NCBI RefSeq assembly: GCF_004005945.1
Contig: NZ_SACS01000014.1
Location: 1-64,000 of the forward strand
Direction of reading: 5' to 3'
Length of the DNA: 64,000 nucleotides
DNA from: Rheinheimera riviphila
GTDB taxonomy: Bacteria; Pseudomonadota; Gammaproteobacteria; Enterobacterales; Alteromonadaceae
This document shows, in pieces, positions 23,509 through 31,833 of the stretch. The number at the start of each line of letters is the position of its first letter. The stretch's first letter is position 1. The notes beneath the pieces are model-generated. The model worked only from the letters and a program-made list of their open reading frames with translations. It did no database searches and was not told where the DNA came from. A program made the position numbers and the translations under genes.

Positions 23509-24711
23509 TTACCGGTTGTTATGTTCGAAAGTACCAAACACCACTGCTTTGCCGGATTTCACCAGCAGTTTGCCTTTGGCGAACACGCTGTCGATTTGCA
23601 GATTGTGTTTATTAATCAATACAATATCGGCATCTTTATCCAGCGCGATACGGCCTTTGTGACCAAGCCCTAACACATTCGCCGGTGACGACGTAATAGC
23701 GGCGATGGCATGAGGCAGAGTCACCTGATAGTCCATGACAGCGCTTCTGGCACTTTGATACAAAGAGCTGACTTTGCCAACTTCCAGGCCCAGCAACTGA
23801 CCTGTGCTGCTGAAAATAGGTAAACTGGCATTACCATCCGAGCTTAGCGTCAGCTGCGACACTGGAATTCCTTTGGCTAAAGCTTGTGCCAACGCCTGAG
23901 CCGCGGCCACTTCGCCATGTTGTAAATCGTACGTTGTGGTGCTGGTGGTAAAATCAATTACCCCACCAGCTTCTGCAAATCGCAACCCGGCAGCAAAGAC
24001 TGCCTGATTGCGATTGATATGGGTTGGGTAAAACTGGCGCACTTGCAATTCAGTACCAGCCACCGCGTGATGGAGTGGATCCAGCAATGAAGCACCAGCA
24101 CCCACATGCACACTGACAATACCGGCTTTCCCCGCGAGCATACCGCCAACTCTGGCCTGTGCCGCCACCTTTCGAAGCTCATCCAGGGTTGGTTGCGACG
24201 AGCGATGATCGCTGATGGCAATTTCACCGACGCCGATAAACTTGTCGATGATGATTAGATCATCGGTGATTGAACCCAATAAAGTGCGGCAGGGCACCTG
24301 ATAAGAACCGGTATAACAATAGGTCGTGATGCCTTCGCTCTCCAACGCATGGGCTTTGGCCAGCAGATTGGTTAAAGTACGGGTGGTCGCGTCAGTTCCT
24401 AACACGCCAATCGCAGTGGTGACACCGCCCAGTGTGGCATCGGTTAACTGCATTTCCGGTGTGCGTGAAGCAAAACCACCTTCGCCGCCACCACCAATAA
24501 AGTGCACCAGCGAATCGACAAAACCAGGCGTCAGATAAAATCCTGTTGCATCAATGATTTCGATCGGCAGATCGCTGTTGCTGGCGCTAAGTTGGCTGTT
24601 TAGACCGCAACCAATAGCAACAATTTTATTGGCTGCCACCAATACGTCCTGCACGCCCAAATCTTCGGGTGCCAGCACATGTGCATGTTTAAATAGTTTA
24701 ATCGCTGTCAT
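23509..24711 (-). CDS. Isoaspartyl dipeptidase (IadA)-like amidohydrolase with altered metal site
   Basis: The 400-residue protein aligns with IadA, which splits beta-aspartyl dipeptides. Conserved parts include GGGGEGG, SRTPE, TGSYQVP, AISDHRS, RVGGMLAGKAG, YPTHINRN (His231) and LSSDGN (Asp292). The metal motif that should read His-x-His is SLVHF: Leu68 replaces the first histidine, while His70 is present. Glu163 (VGEIAISDHR) takes the place of the carboxylated lysine, as I recall in many Firmicutes relatives. The ATG has AAGGAG six bases upstream. It follows the YfcC-type gene by 10 bp, in an operon divergent from a cyanophycinase. Substrate would then be beta-Asp-Arg. Activity is uncertain because of Leu68. 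Confidence 0.85.
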   Translation of the reverse strand: MTAIKLFKHAHVLAPEDLGVQDVLVAANKIVAIGCGLNSQLSASNSDLPIEIIDATGFYLTPGFVDSLVHFIGGGGEGGFASRTPEMQLTDATLGGVTTAIGVLGTDATTRTLTNLLAKAHALESEGITTYCYTGSYQVPCRTLLGSITDDLIIIDKFIGVGEIAISDHRSSQPTLDELRKVAAQARVGGMLAGKAGIVSVHVGAGASLLDPLHHAVAGTELQVRQFYPTHINRNQAVFAAGLRFAEAGGVIDFTTSTTTYDLQHGEVAAAQALAQALAKGIPVSQLTLSSDGNASLPIFSSTGQLLGLEVGKVSSLYQSARSAVMDYQVTLPHAIAAITSSPANVLGLGHKGRIALDKDADIVLINKHNLQIDSVFAKGKLLVKSGKAVVFGTFEHNNR

Positions 24712-24721
24712 GCCAGGCTCC

Positions 24722-26203
24722 TTATTGGTAGTCAATGGCGACAGCGAACAACATCGCTGAACTTGCCAATACAAACAGCCATAACTGCAGTTTCCAGGCA
24801 AATTTTGCCCACAACATCCAGTCGACCCGCACTACACCTAAACAACCAATTAATGAGGCTGAAGTTGGGATAATACAATTGGTTAAGCCATCACCAAGCT
24901 GAAAGGCCAGTACCGCAATCTGCCGCGACACGCCGACTAAGTCCGACAGTGGCGCCACCAATGGCATGGTCAAAGCCGCCTGGCCTGAACCTGAAGTCAC
25001 GAAAAAATTAAAAATCGATTGGAAAATCAACATAAACCAGGCGGAAAGGTAGGTCGGCACACCTTCAAAACTATTGCCTGCCGCATTCAGCAGCGTGTTG
25101 AGGATTGAAGGTTGGGTTGGATCGTCACCACCGAGCAGCAACACAATGCCTTTGGCCATGCCAACAATCAACGCCGCCGGCAACAGCTCCGCAGCGCCTT
25201 GTTTAAAGGCATCGGCTGCACCATTCATGGTCATCCGTTTGCCAACAATAGCGACAATGGCCGTTGCGATACCAAGCGCAAAAAACTGAGTGGCGATTTC
25301 CGGAATATAATAACCCCGTGCCACCACACCCCAGATCACCCAGCCAATACCCGCGACAAACAAACTCAGGATCACGGCGTCCACCAGCTCAAAAGTGCCT
25401 TGTTGTTGCGCTTGCTGCTGGCCGCGCAATTTTTGATCGGTGGCAAAGCTGACAGATAACTGCGGATTTGCTTTGATTTTATTGGCATATTTCAAGGTAA
25501 AAATAATGCCAAATAAGGTAAAAATTGCCCACAAAACCATTCGGTATCCCGAGCCAGACATCAGCGGGACACCGGCAACACCTTGGGCAATGGCCACACT
25601 AAAAGGGTTCATCCAGCTGGTAGCAAAACCAATTTGGGTGGCGACATAGGTCACCAGCACAGTGCTGATAGCGTCATAACCCAACGCCAACATTAATGGC
25701 AGCAACACAATACAAAACGCAATGGCTTCTTCGCCCATACCAAATACTGCACCACCCAGGGAAAACAAGGTGAACATCAGCGGAATAAACACAAACTGCA
25801 TATGCTGGGTGCGTTTGATCAACGCCAAAATACCGTTATTGACCGCACCACTGTGCATAATGATGCCGAAGGCACCACCGGTCAGCAGAATAAAGGCAAT
25901 CACGCCAACAGCGGCGCCCATTTTGTCGCCTGAGACCATGCCCTCGAAGGCATAATTCAGAAAACCAGTTTCGCCTTGTTCAGCAAACAGCTTGACGCCT
26001 TGATCGGCATTTTCACTGTAATGAAAACTCTGCGGGTCAATCCGTGGTTTTTGCAGTTCGCCTGCGGCATTGGTTTCTGCGGGCAATAAGTCAAAACTGC
26101 CGGCTGGAACCATATATGAAGATACTGCAGCGAGCAGCATTACAAAAAACAAAATTACAAAAGCATCAGGCATGGATACCGGGTTTTTATCAGCGGCAGA
26201 CAT
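24722..26203 (-). CDS. YfcC/DcuC-type inner-membrane transporter
   Basis: A 493-residue protein with about twelve hydrophobic segments, starting MPDAFVILFFVMLLAAVSSYMVPAGSF, and with family motifs GGAFGIIMHSGAV, GMGEEAIAF, ATQIGFATSWMNPFSVA and TSGSGQAALTMPLV. The family includes uptake systems for C4-dicarboxylates and basic amino acids. Its operon with an isoaspartyl dipeptidase-like gene, facing a secreted cyanophycinase, suggests it imports beta-Asp-Arg dipeptide or its products. That substrate is inference. Confidence 0.85.
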   Translation of the reverse strand: MSAADKNPVSMPDAFVILFFVMLLAAVSSYMVPAGSFDLLPAETNAAGELQKPRIDPQSFHYSENADQGVKLFAEQGETGFLNYAFEGMVSGDKMGAAVGVIAFILLTGGAFGIIMHSGAVNNGILALIKRTQHMQFVFIPLMFTLFSLGGAVFGMGEEAIAFCIVLLPLMLALGYDAISTVLVTYVATQIGFATSWMNPFSVAIAQGVAGVPLMSGSGYRMVLWAIFTLFGIIFTLKYANKIKANPQLSVSFATDQKLRGQQQAQQQGTFELVDAVILSLFVAGIGWVIWGVVARGYYIPEIATQFFALGIATAIVAIVGKRMTMNGAADAFKQGAAELLPAALIVGMAKGIVLLLGGDDPTQPSILNTLLNAAGNSFEGVPTYLSAWFMLIFQSIFNFFVTSGSGQAALTMPLVAPLSDLVGVSRQIAVLAFQLGDGLTNCIIPTSASLIGCLGVVRVDWMLWAKFAWKLQLWLFVLASSAMLFAVAIDYQ

Positions 26204-26595
26204 AGTTACAACCTGTATTTAATGAACAAAGTAAGCGGGGAGCAGACTCCGCCGCGGGCATGGAACTCTGATACAAAGAACTGCACGCAGGACTGTGGCT
26301 CAGCATTTCATCAGAATTGAATTTGGGGTGGGGTTCTGTTGACAGAAACCGCCGTTACAACTTGCGTTGCAAGGCAGTTTCTACTCGTTAAACCACTCCG
26401 AAAGGTAGAATGACGAGTAGTGATATGAATCCAGACGGTGGGCTTTTTTTAACATACCAGTGCAGTTTCGCCGAATCACTCTATTTTGTTGTACCGGTAG
26501 AATTACTTCTAATTGGCAAATATGTCAATACAAGTTAATCTAGCACCCTCGTTTTCAGCGCGACCTGATGTCAACTACATAACAAGAAAGAGACT
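26204..26595. other. Divergent control region, transporter/cyanophycinase
   Basis: 392 bp. It holds the cyanophycinase promoter near 26513-26541 and a strongly structured block at 26344-26420: AGAAAC...GTTTCT enclosing CTTGC-GTT-GCAAG, followed by an 8-bp inverted repeat CTACTCGT/ACGAGTAG (26381-26420). The block could be the leader of the transporter mRNA on the minus strand. No gene is present. Confidence 0.5.
26501..26541 (+). promoter_or_regulatory. Cyanophycinase promoter with overlapping inverted repeat
   Basis: TTGGCA (26513-26518), a 17-bp spacer and TAATCT (26536-26541) form a sigma-70 promoter about 50 bp before the ATG. AATTA-CTTC-TAATT (26501-26514) overlaps the -35 and is a candidate regulator site. 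Confidence 0.6.
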
Positions 26596-28428
26596 ATGAA
26601 ATTAGCCCATTTCCACTTGCCACTGTTGCTTTTGATGTTACCTATCGGGTCCGCCCTCGCGGCCGAAACGAAAAAATTTCCAACATATTCAATGGTTTTA
26701 ATGGGGGGCGGTTTATCAATTTGCTCGTCAACCCAGGAATCTGCTTGTGTTTCGACCCCACAATGGCCGGACGAAGCTAAAAAAGCCGAACTGTACCTGA
26801 TCCAACCACATTATATTACCAACATTAGCAACGCCGAAGATTGGCCGGCTGATCGCAAGCCCTTGTTGCGTCAGGTTACCGCGATGTTGCAACATTTACA
26901 GTCCAAGCTGGCGGACACGCCGGTAACCCAACGTGAGTTGAGCCGGTTATGGCGCAGCAGCGAAGTGGAAGTTAACGGCAGTTGGGTCTCTGGTCGTGAG
27001 CTTTACAGCAGCCTGAGCGGTGCTGAGTTGAACTTCATTTTTGATCAACTCGAAATTGCGGTGAAAAAATCTTCGCTGACAAAAAACCGGGTTGAGGAAC
27101 AAGTGTCCGCGCAGCTGAGCAAAGACCAGTTTTCATTGGGGTTATATCAGCAATTTGTTGATCTGGCCCGCGAAGTGAATGCCAACAAAAAACCAGTCAA
27201 AAAGGCACCACATATTGTGGTGCTGACCGCTTCTGGCCGTGACCCTTATGCGGCTGTCGATTTTTACCAGTCCTTATTCGAGCAATTAGGGGCAACGGTC
27301 AGCTGGCTGCCGGTGAACGCTGCATATCAGGCCGCTTTACGTGACAGTGCTGGTGCAGAAGCCGGTTGCAATAACTTTCCGCACCATTTAACCAAAGAAC
27401 AAGGCAGTTTTCAGCGCGCCCGGGTTTATCCGGATTTAGCGACAAAGCAAAAAGAATTTTGTCTGAAGGGCTCTGACAATGCCGTCAGACTCATTGGTAA
27501 GGCTGATGCGATCTTTATCAATGGCGGTGATCAAAGTCTGACCTACAAAGCGTTAAAGCAACCTGATGGTACAGATACGCCGGAACTTGCCAAAATTCGT
27601 GTGATGCTGGAGCGCGGTAAGCTGATTTTAGCTGGCACCAGTGCCGGAACAGCAGTGTTATCTGGTGGCAGTTACCTGGGTCAGCAAACGGTGATGATTA
27701 GTAACGGTCAAAGTGCTCAGGCTCTTTATCAAGGCGCTTTGGCACAGCCAGCGCCGGCGGACGGCTGTGAAAACGATCGCAGTTGTGGTGAAGGTGTTGA
27801 TGAAAAAAGCCTGACTTATCAGGCAAGTGGTTTGAATTTATTCCCTTGGGGCGTGCTGGATACGCATTTTTCCGAACGTGGCCGGCAGGGGCGGTTGTTG
27901 ACTTTAGTGGCGCAAACTCAGGCTAGTTTCGGTTTTGGCGTGGATGAAGCAACCGGATTGCTGGTTGGCTTTGACGACAAAAATCCATCCTTGGTGCGTT
28001 TCCATGTTAAAGGAAACAACGGTGTTTATCTGGCAGAGCGTAGCGCCAACAGTCAATTTAAACCGTCAAAACTGACGGAAATGACCAGTCATTATTTTAC
28101 CAACGGCGATAGTTTTAGCTTGCAACAAGGTCAGCTGATTGCCAATTTCGCCGACTGGAAATATGCCCCAAATACCAGCAACCGGCCTTTGCTGAACTCA
28201 GGCAATGTATTTAGCTCAGACAATTACCGGCAGTTGGCGCAACTGTTATGTGGTACCCAAAGCCGTGATGCGACGGGGCAATTTGATGTTGCCGGACGGG
28301 AGTATAAGCTGAAGTTACATCGCCCGGCCGAAGCGGCCAGCCGGACGGGTCAGTATGCTGTCGGTAATGTACATAAATCTTATTGTTCTTATCGCAATGT
28401 GTTGGTATCGGTTGAACCAGCGCTGTAA
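26596..28428 (+). CDS. Secreted cyanophycinase (peptidase S51)
   Basis: It degrades cyanophycin (aspartate backbone with arginine side chains) to beta-Asp-Arg dipeptides outside the cytoplasm. The 610 residues start with a signal peptide (cleavage after ALA, residue 22). The S51 signature is AGTSAGTAVLSGGS (nucleophile Ser349), with NGGDQ before it and DTHFSERGRQGRL after it. It is much longer than cytoplasmic CphB (about 270 residues). The extra length includes an N-terminal helical insert at about residues 90-200 and a C-terminal extension. It faces the transporter-dipeptidase operon across a shared control region. The bacterium probably scavenges polymer from lysed cyanobacteria; no cyanophycin synthetase is in the window. 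Confidence 0.9.
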   Translation: MKLAHFHLPLLLLMLPIGSALAAETKKFPTYSMVLMGGGLSICSSTQESACVSTPQWPDEAKKAELYLIQPHYITNISNAEDWPADRKPLLRQVTAMLQHLQSKLADTPVTQRELSRLWRSSEVEVNGSWVSGRELYSSLSGAELNFIFDQLEIAVKKSSLTKNRVEEQVSAQLSKDQFSLGLYQQFVDLAREVNANKKPVKKAPHIVVLTASGRDPYAAVDFYQSLFEQLGATVSWLPVNAAYQAALRDSAGAEAGCNNFPHHLTKEQGSFQRARVYPDLATKQKEFCLKGSDNAVRLIGKADAIFINGGDQSLTYKALKQPDGTDTPELAKIRVMLERGKLILAGTSAGTAVLSGGSYLGQQTVMISNGQSAQALYQGALAQPAPADGCENDRSCGEGVDEKSLTYQASGLNLFPWGVLDTHFSERGRQGRLLTLVAQTQASFGFGVDEATGLLVGFDDKNPSLVRFHVKGNNGVYLAERSANSQFKPSKLTEMTSHYFTNGDSFSLQQGQLIANFADWKYAPNTSNRPLLNSGNVFSSDNYRQLAQLLCGTQSRDATGQFDVAGREYKLKLHRPAEAASRTGQYAVGNVHKSYCSYRNVLVSVEPAL

Positions 28429-28460
28429 ATGCTCGTCGAGCTGACAAGAGGGGCGGGGCT

Positions 28461-30758
28461 TTGAGCCAATATCCGGTTCATCCTTTGGTACGTCGTTTAG
28501 CTGCCGTTCTCAAGCTGTGGGGCTGGTTGCAACTTGCCAGCCTGATGATTTTATTCTTGATGCTCAGTAGCGGTTTGCTGGCGTTAGCGGTCAGTTTAAT
28601 CCTGTACAACCAGGTACATTGGCACATGGTTGCCATCGCGCTGATGGTTGCCGCTGTTGCCGCACCGGTGTTTGTCGCTATTTTGCTGTATCTGGTCCGT
28701 CACCTTGATGCCGCCTTGTTTTATCTAAAAGATTCCGCTCGGCAGGAAACCTTACTCAATGAAAACCTGCAGGAAAATATCCGTCAACTGAACTTTGAAA
28801 TTGAAGAGCGTAAAAAAGCTTTTCAGGCCAAACGCCGGGCAATTGACGAACTTCGCAAAGAAATTTCCGAACGTAAAAAGACCCAAATCGAATTGGAAGA
28901 ACAAAGTTTGTTGATGAAGTCGATCGTCGACAGCTCGCCCGATTTATTCTATTACCGCGATGAAACCGGCCGTTTTGCCAGCTGCAATAAAATGTTTGAG
29001 CAGTTAATTGGTAAAACTTCAGCTGAACTGATTGGCCACTACCCATCAGAAATTTATTCGCCGGATGTAGCGCCGGCTGCCATCCTGACTGATCACGAAG
29101 TGTCGGTAAATCAGGCCGAACTCACGCTGGACGTCGAATACACCACACCGCAAGGGCAGGTGATGTGGTTTGAAATGCGTAAAGTGCCGTTTTTTGACCG
29201 GCAAAGCCGTTATATCGGTTTGCTTGGCTTTGGCCGTGATATCACTTCACGGAAATTGGCTGAGCAAGCGTTGGAACGCGCTTATCAGGACAAAGGCAAG
29301 TTTATTGCGACTTTAAGCCACGAGCTGCGTACACCACTGAACGGTATTGTTGGTTTGACCCGCCGCTTGCTGCAAACGGGCCTAACCGATGAGCAGCGTA
29401 GCTGGTCCAATACCATCTTCAGCAGCGCCGAAACCTTGGGCAACATTTTTAATGACATTATCGATTTAGATAAAATCGACCGGCAGGATTTAGATATTGC
29501 CTGCCAAAGTGTTGATCTGGCGCAGTTTATCGGTGATATCGCCAATTTCGCCGAGCTGATTTGTCAGCAAAAAGGCCTGCAATTTAAATTGCAACAGGTT
29601 GGCGATTTTCAGGTATTTGCCAAGCTGGACCCAACAAGGGTGCGCCAGGTGTTGTGGAATCTTTTAAACAACGCCGTGAAATTCACGGCTAAAGGTACGG
29701 TCAGCCTGTACTGCGAGTTTGTGGCAGACGCTGAGCCTTGTAACTTAATTTTTATGGTCAGCGACACCGGTATTGGTATTGCGCCGCAAGAGCAAACCCG
29801 GATTTTTGATATGTACTACAAATCCAGTGATGGCCGCCGGTTAAGCATTGTCGGCTCTGGCATTGGTTTGTCAGTATCCAAAGCGCTAACCGAAGCGATG
29901 GGCGGGCAGATCAGCTTACAAAGCCAGCTCAATCAAGGCAGTAGTTTTAGTGTGCATTTACCGACTGAACTGATGGCAGAGCCGGTGCAGGTGGCTGCGG
30001 TCTCTTGTCCGAGCTTGACCATTCTGTTGGTCGAAGATGTGCCGCTCAATGCCGAAATCGCCAGTAATCTGCTGGAGCAACGCGGCCATTTGGTGATCCA
30101 TGCCGAAACCGGTGAAGACGCCCTGGCGCTGCTCGAAACCGAAGATGACATCGATTTAGTACTGCTGGATATGCAATTGCCCGATATGACCGGTGATCAG
30201 ATAGCGCGGTTTATGAAAGAAGAACCCCATCTGGCGCAAATTCCGATCGTGGTGCTGAGCGCCAATGTGCGAAAAGCTGAGCAGCAACTAGCGGGTATTC
30301 AGATTGCTGGATCGCTGGCTAAACCAATTAATACCACTAATCTGGATCAGGTGCTGGCGCAGTTGTTTTCGCCCAGTATGGTGCGCTCAGTACAAACCGT
30401 GGTGACAACACCACAGGACACTGTGCTCGATATCAACACCTTACAGGACTATTTACAGTCGCTTGGCAAAAACTCGGTCAAACGCAGCATTCAGCTATTC
30501 CAGCAAGTCTTGCCAGGCTACATCAATAAAATGCTGGAAACGGCAACGCAGCAGGATTTAACGGAATTTCAGGAAGCAGCCCACAAGCTCAAAGGCGCAG
30601 CATCGTCGGTAGGATTGTTATGGGTGCAACAGCAAGCGAAACAGTTAGAGCAGGAAGAGCAGCCAAACTGGCAGAGTATTGAACGGCAGCTGATTGAATT
30701 TCACTTAACAATAGAGCGGCACCTGGCCGCTCTACATGAATACGTCGAACAATATTAG
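28461..30758 (+). CDS. arcB: Hybrid sensor kinase ArcB
   Basis: A redox-responsive tripartite kinase for ArcA. The 765 residues run as follows: two membrane helices (about 22-48 and 56-80) with a very short periplasmic loop, a coiled-coil linker, a PAS domain, HisKA (SHELRTPLNGIVGL), HATPase, a receiver (VLLDMQLPDMTG) and an HPt domain (AAHKLKGAASSVG). The PAS cysteine equivalent to E. coli Cys180 is kept (FASCNKM). The position of Cys241 is tryptophan (VMWFEMRKVP versus ACFEIRKVP in E. coli). It starts at TTG after GAGGGGCGG. arcA lies convergently 170 bp away, unlike in E. coli where the two are unlinked. Confidence 0.93.
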   Translation: MSQYPVHPLVRRLAAVLKLWGWLQLASLMILFLMLSSGLLALAVSLILYNQVHWHMVAIALMVAAVAAPVFVAILLYLVRHLDAALFYLKDSARQETLLNENLQENIRQLNFEIEERKKAFQAKRRAIDELRKEISERKKTQIELEEQSLLMKSIVDSSPDLFYYRDETGRFASCNKMFEQLIGKTSAELIGHYPSEIYSPDVAPAAILTDHEVSVNQAELTLDVEYTTPQGQVMWFEMRKVPFFDRQSRYIGLLGFGRDITSRKLAEQALERAYQDKGKFIATLSHELRTPLNGIVGLTRRLLQTGLTDEQRSWSNTIFSSAETLGNIFNDIIDLDKIDRQDLDIACQSVDLAQFIGDIANFAELICQQKGLQFKLQQVGDFQVFAKLDPTRVRQVLWNLLNNAVKFTAKGTVSLYCEFVADAEPCNLIFMVSDTGIGIAPQEQTRIFDMYYKSSDGRRLSIVGSGIGLSVSKALTEAMGGQISLQSQLNQGSSFSVHLPTELMAEPVQVAAVSCPSLTILLVEDVPLNAEIASNLLEQRGHLVIHAETGEDALALLETEDDIDLVLLDMQLPDMTGDQIARFMKEEPHLAQIPIVVLSANVRKAEQQLAGIQIAGSLAKPINTTNLDQVLAQLFSPSMVRSVQTVVTTPQDTVLDINTLQDYLQSLGKNSVKRSIQLFQQVLPGYINKMLETATQQDLTEFQEAAHKLKGAASSVGLLWVQQQAKQLEQEEQPNWQSIERQLIEFHLTIERHLAALHEYVEQY

Positions 30759-30800
30759 TACCCGGTGTACTTGAAGCTACAGCATCAACTAATTAGGTAT
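30759..30800 (-). repeat. Short derivative of the dispersed element
   Basis: It starts TACCCGGTGTACTTGAAGCTACAG, close to the element end, and stops at AATTAGGTATA, with the middle missing. It adjoins the full copy at 30802, the same arrangement as at 21821 next to copy A. Confidence 0.5.
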
Positions 30801-30801
30801 A

Positions 30802-30925
30802 TAGCCAAAATCATTGGCGATGCAGGTAGGCGACGAGCGAGTGAGACCCCAGGAGCATAGCTGTACTATGTGACTGGGGCGAACGACCGAAGACAACAAC
30901 CCTGCATCGGCAAGGATGACGGCTA
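30802..30925 (-). repeat. Dispersed 124-bp inverted-repeat element, copy B
   Basis: The ends are TAGCC/GGCTA (C-to-G and G-to-C compensating changes from TACCC/GGGTA). The core is CCCCAGGAGCATAG then CTATGTGACTGGGG. It fills the space between the convergent arcB and arcA genes and touches the arcA stop, so it may serve as a terminator. Confidence 0.88.
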
Positions 30926-30927
30926 TA

Positions 30928-31635
30928 TTACTTTTCTAATTTGCCGACAAAGCGATAACCTTCACCATGAATGGTGCTGATTAATTCCGGGCTATCCACA
31001 TCAGATTCAAAATGTTTGCGGATGCGGCGGATGGTGACATCTACGGTCCGGTCGTTTGGACGTAAATCACGGCCAGTCATATGACGGATTAATTGCTCAC
31101 GGGTAAAGATTTTGCCCGGAGTATCCAGCATCAGACGCAGCGCGCGGTATTCACCTTTTGGCAGACGGCGTGACACACCTTTTGGTGACGTCAGGTTGCG
31201 GCTGTTTTCATCCAAAGTCCAACCGTTAAACTTAACGATGCTCTTATGCTCTTCAACCACCGGCTGTGACACAGTACGGCTTAACAGGTTGCGGGCACGG
31301 ATCGTCAGTTCACGTGGATTAAATGGTTTGGTCAGGTAGTCATCAGCACCAATTTCCAGACCCAGAATACGATCGACTTCACTGTCACGACCGGTCAGGA
31401 ATATCAGACCGATGTTCTCTTTCTGGCGTAACTCCCGCGCCAGAATTAAGCCGTTTTTCCCTGGCAGGTTAATGTCCATTACAATCAGATTGACTGCGTT
31501 GTCGGTCAGTTTCTGATGCATTTCTTCACCATTAACAGCTTCCAGCACGTCATAACCTTCACCCTGAAACAGGCTGACCAGGTTTAAACGTGTTACTTCT
31601 TCGTCTTCTACGATCAATATTACAGGCGTCTGCAT
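30928..31635 (-). CDS. arcA: Response regulator ArcA
   Basis: The DNA-binding partner of ArcB in respiratory control. The 235 residues comprise a receiver with phospho-acceptor in [13 protein letters not shown] (Asp54 region) and KPF at 109, plus an OmpR-type winged helix ([37 protein letters not shown]). It is near-identical in pattern to E. coli ArcA (238 residues). It is convergent with arcB across a dispersed repeat and downstream of an orphan kinase on the same strand. Confidence 0.96.
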   Translation of the reverse strand: MQTPVILIVEDEEVTRLNLVSLFQGEGYDVLEAVNGEEMHQKLTDNAVNLIVMDINLPGKNGLILARELRQKENIGLIFLTGRDSEVDRILGLEIGADDYLTKPFNPRELTIRARNLLSRTVSQPVVEEHKSIVKFNGWTLDENSRNLTSPKGVSRRLPKGEYRALRLMLDTPGKIFTREQLIRHMTGRDLRPNDRTVDVTIRRIRKHFESDVDSPELISTIHGEGYRFVGKLEK

Positions 31636-31689
31636 GGGAGATGAACCTTATGTAAATTGTGTTGGATTTTTAAACAGGTCGAAAGGGCA

Positions 31690-31713
31690 AAAATGACAAG
31701 TGGTTGTCATTTT
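31690..31713 (-). terminator. Hairpin with T tracts between kinase gene and arcA
   Basis: AAAATGACAA/TTGTCATTTT with a GTGG loop, followed by T runs on both strands. It could end the upstream kinase transcript or attenuate arcA. Confidence 0.5.
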
Positions 31714-31737
31714 TTTTGCAATTATAGCTTTCGGGCC

Positions 31738-31767
31738 AATTGTTAACAAGTGATTTTGTTAACAATT
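31738..31767. promoter_or_regulatory. 10-bp perfect inverted repeat upstream of arcA
   Basis: AATTGTTAAC and GTTAACAATT are separated by 10 bp. The spacing suits a dimeric regulator. GTTA elements resemble ArcA half sites, but their spacing differs from the usual 11-bp direct repeat, so autoregulation is only a possibility. Confidence 0.5.
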
Positions 31768-31833
31768 AGCCGGAGCTAAATTATGGTGGGATTTTTTCGA
31801 TCTAAATAGTTTATTTTCAATGACTTATAGCGC

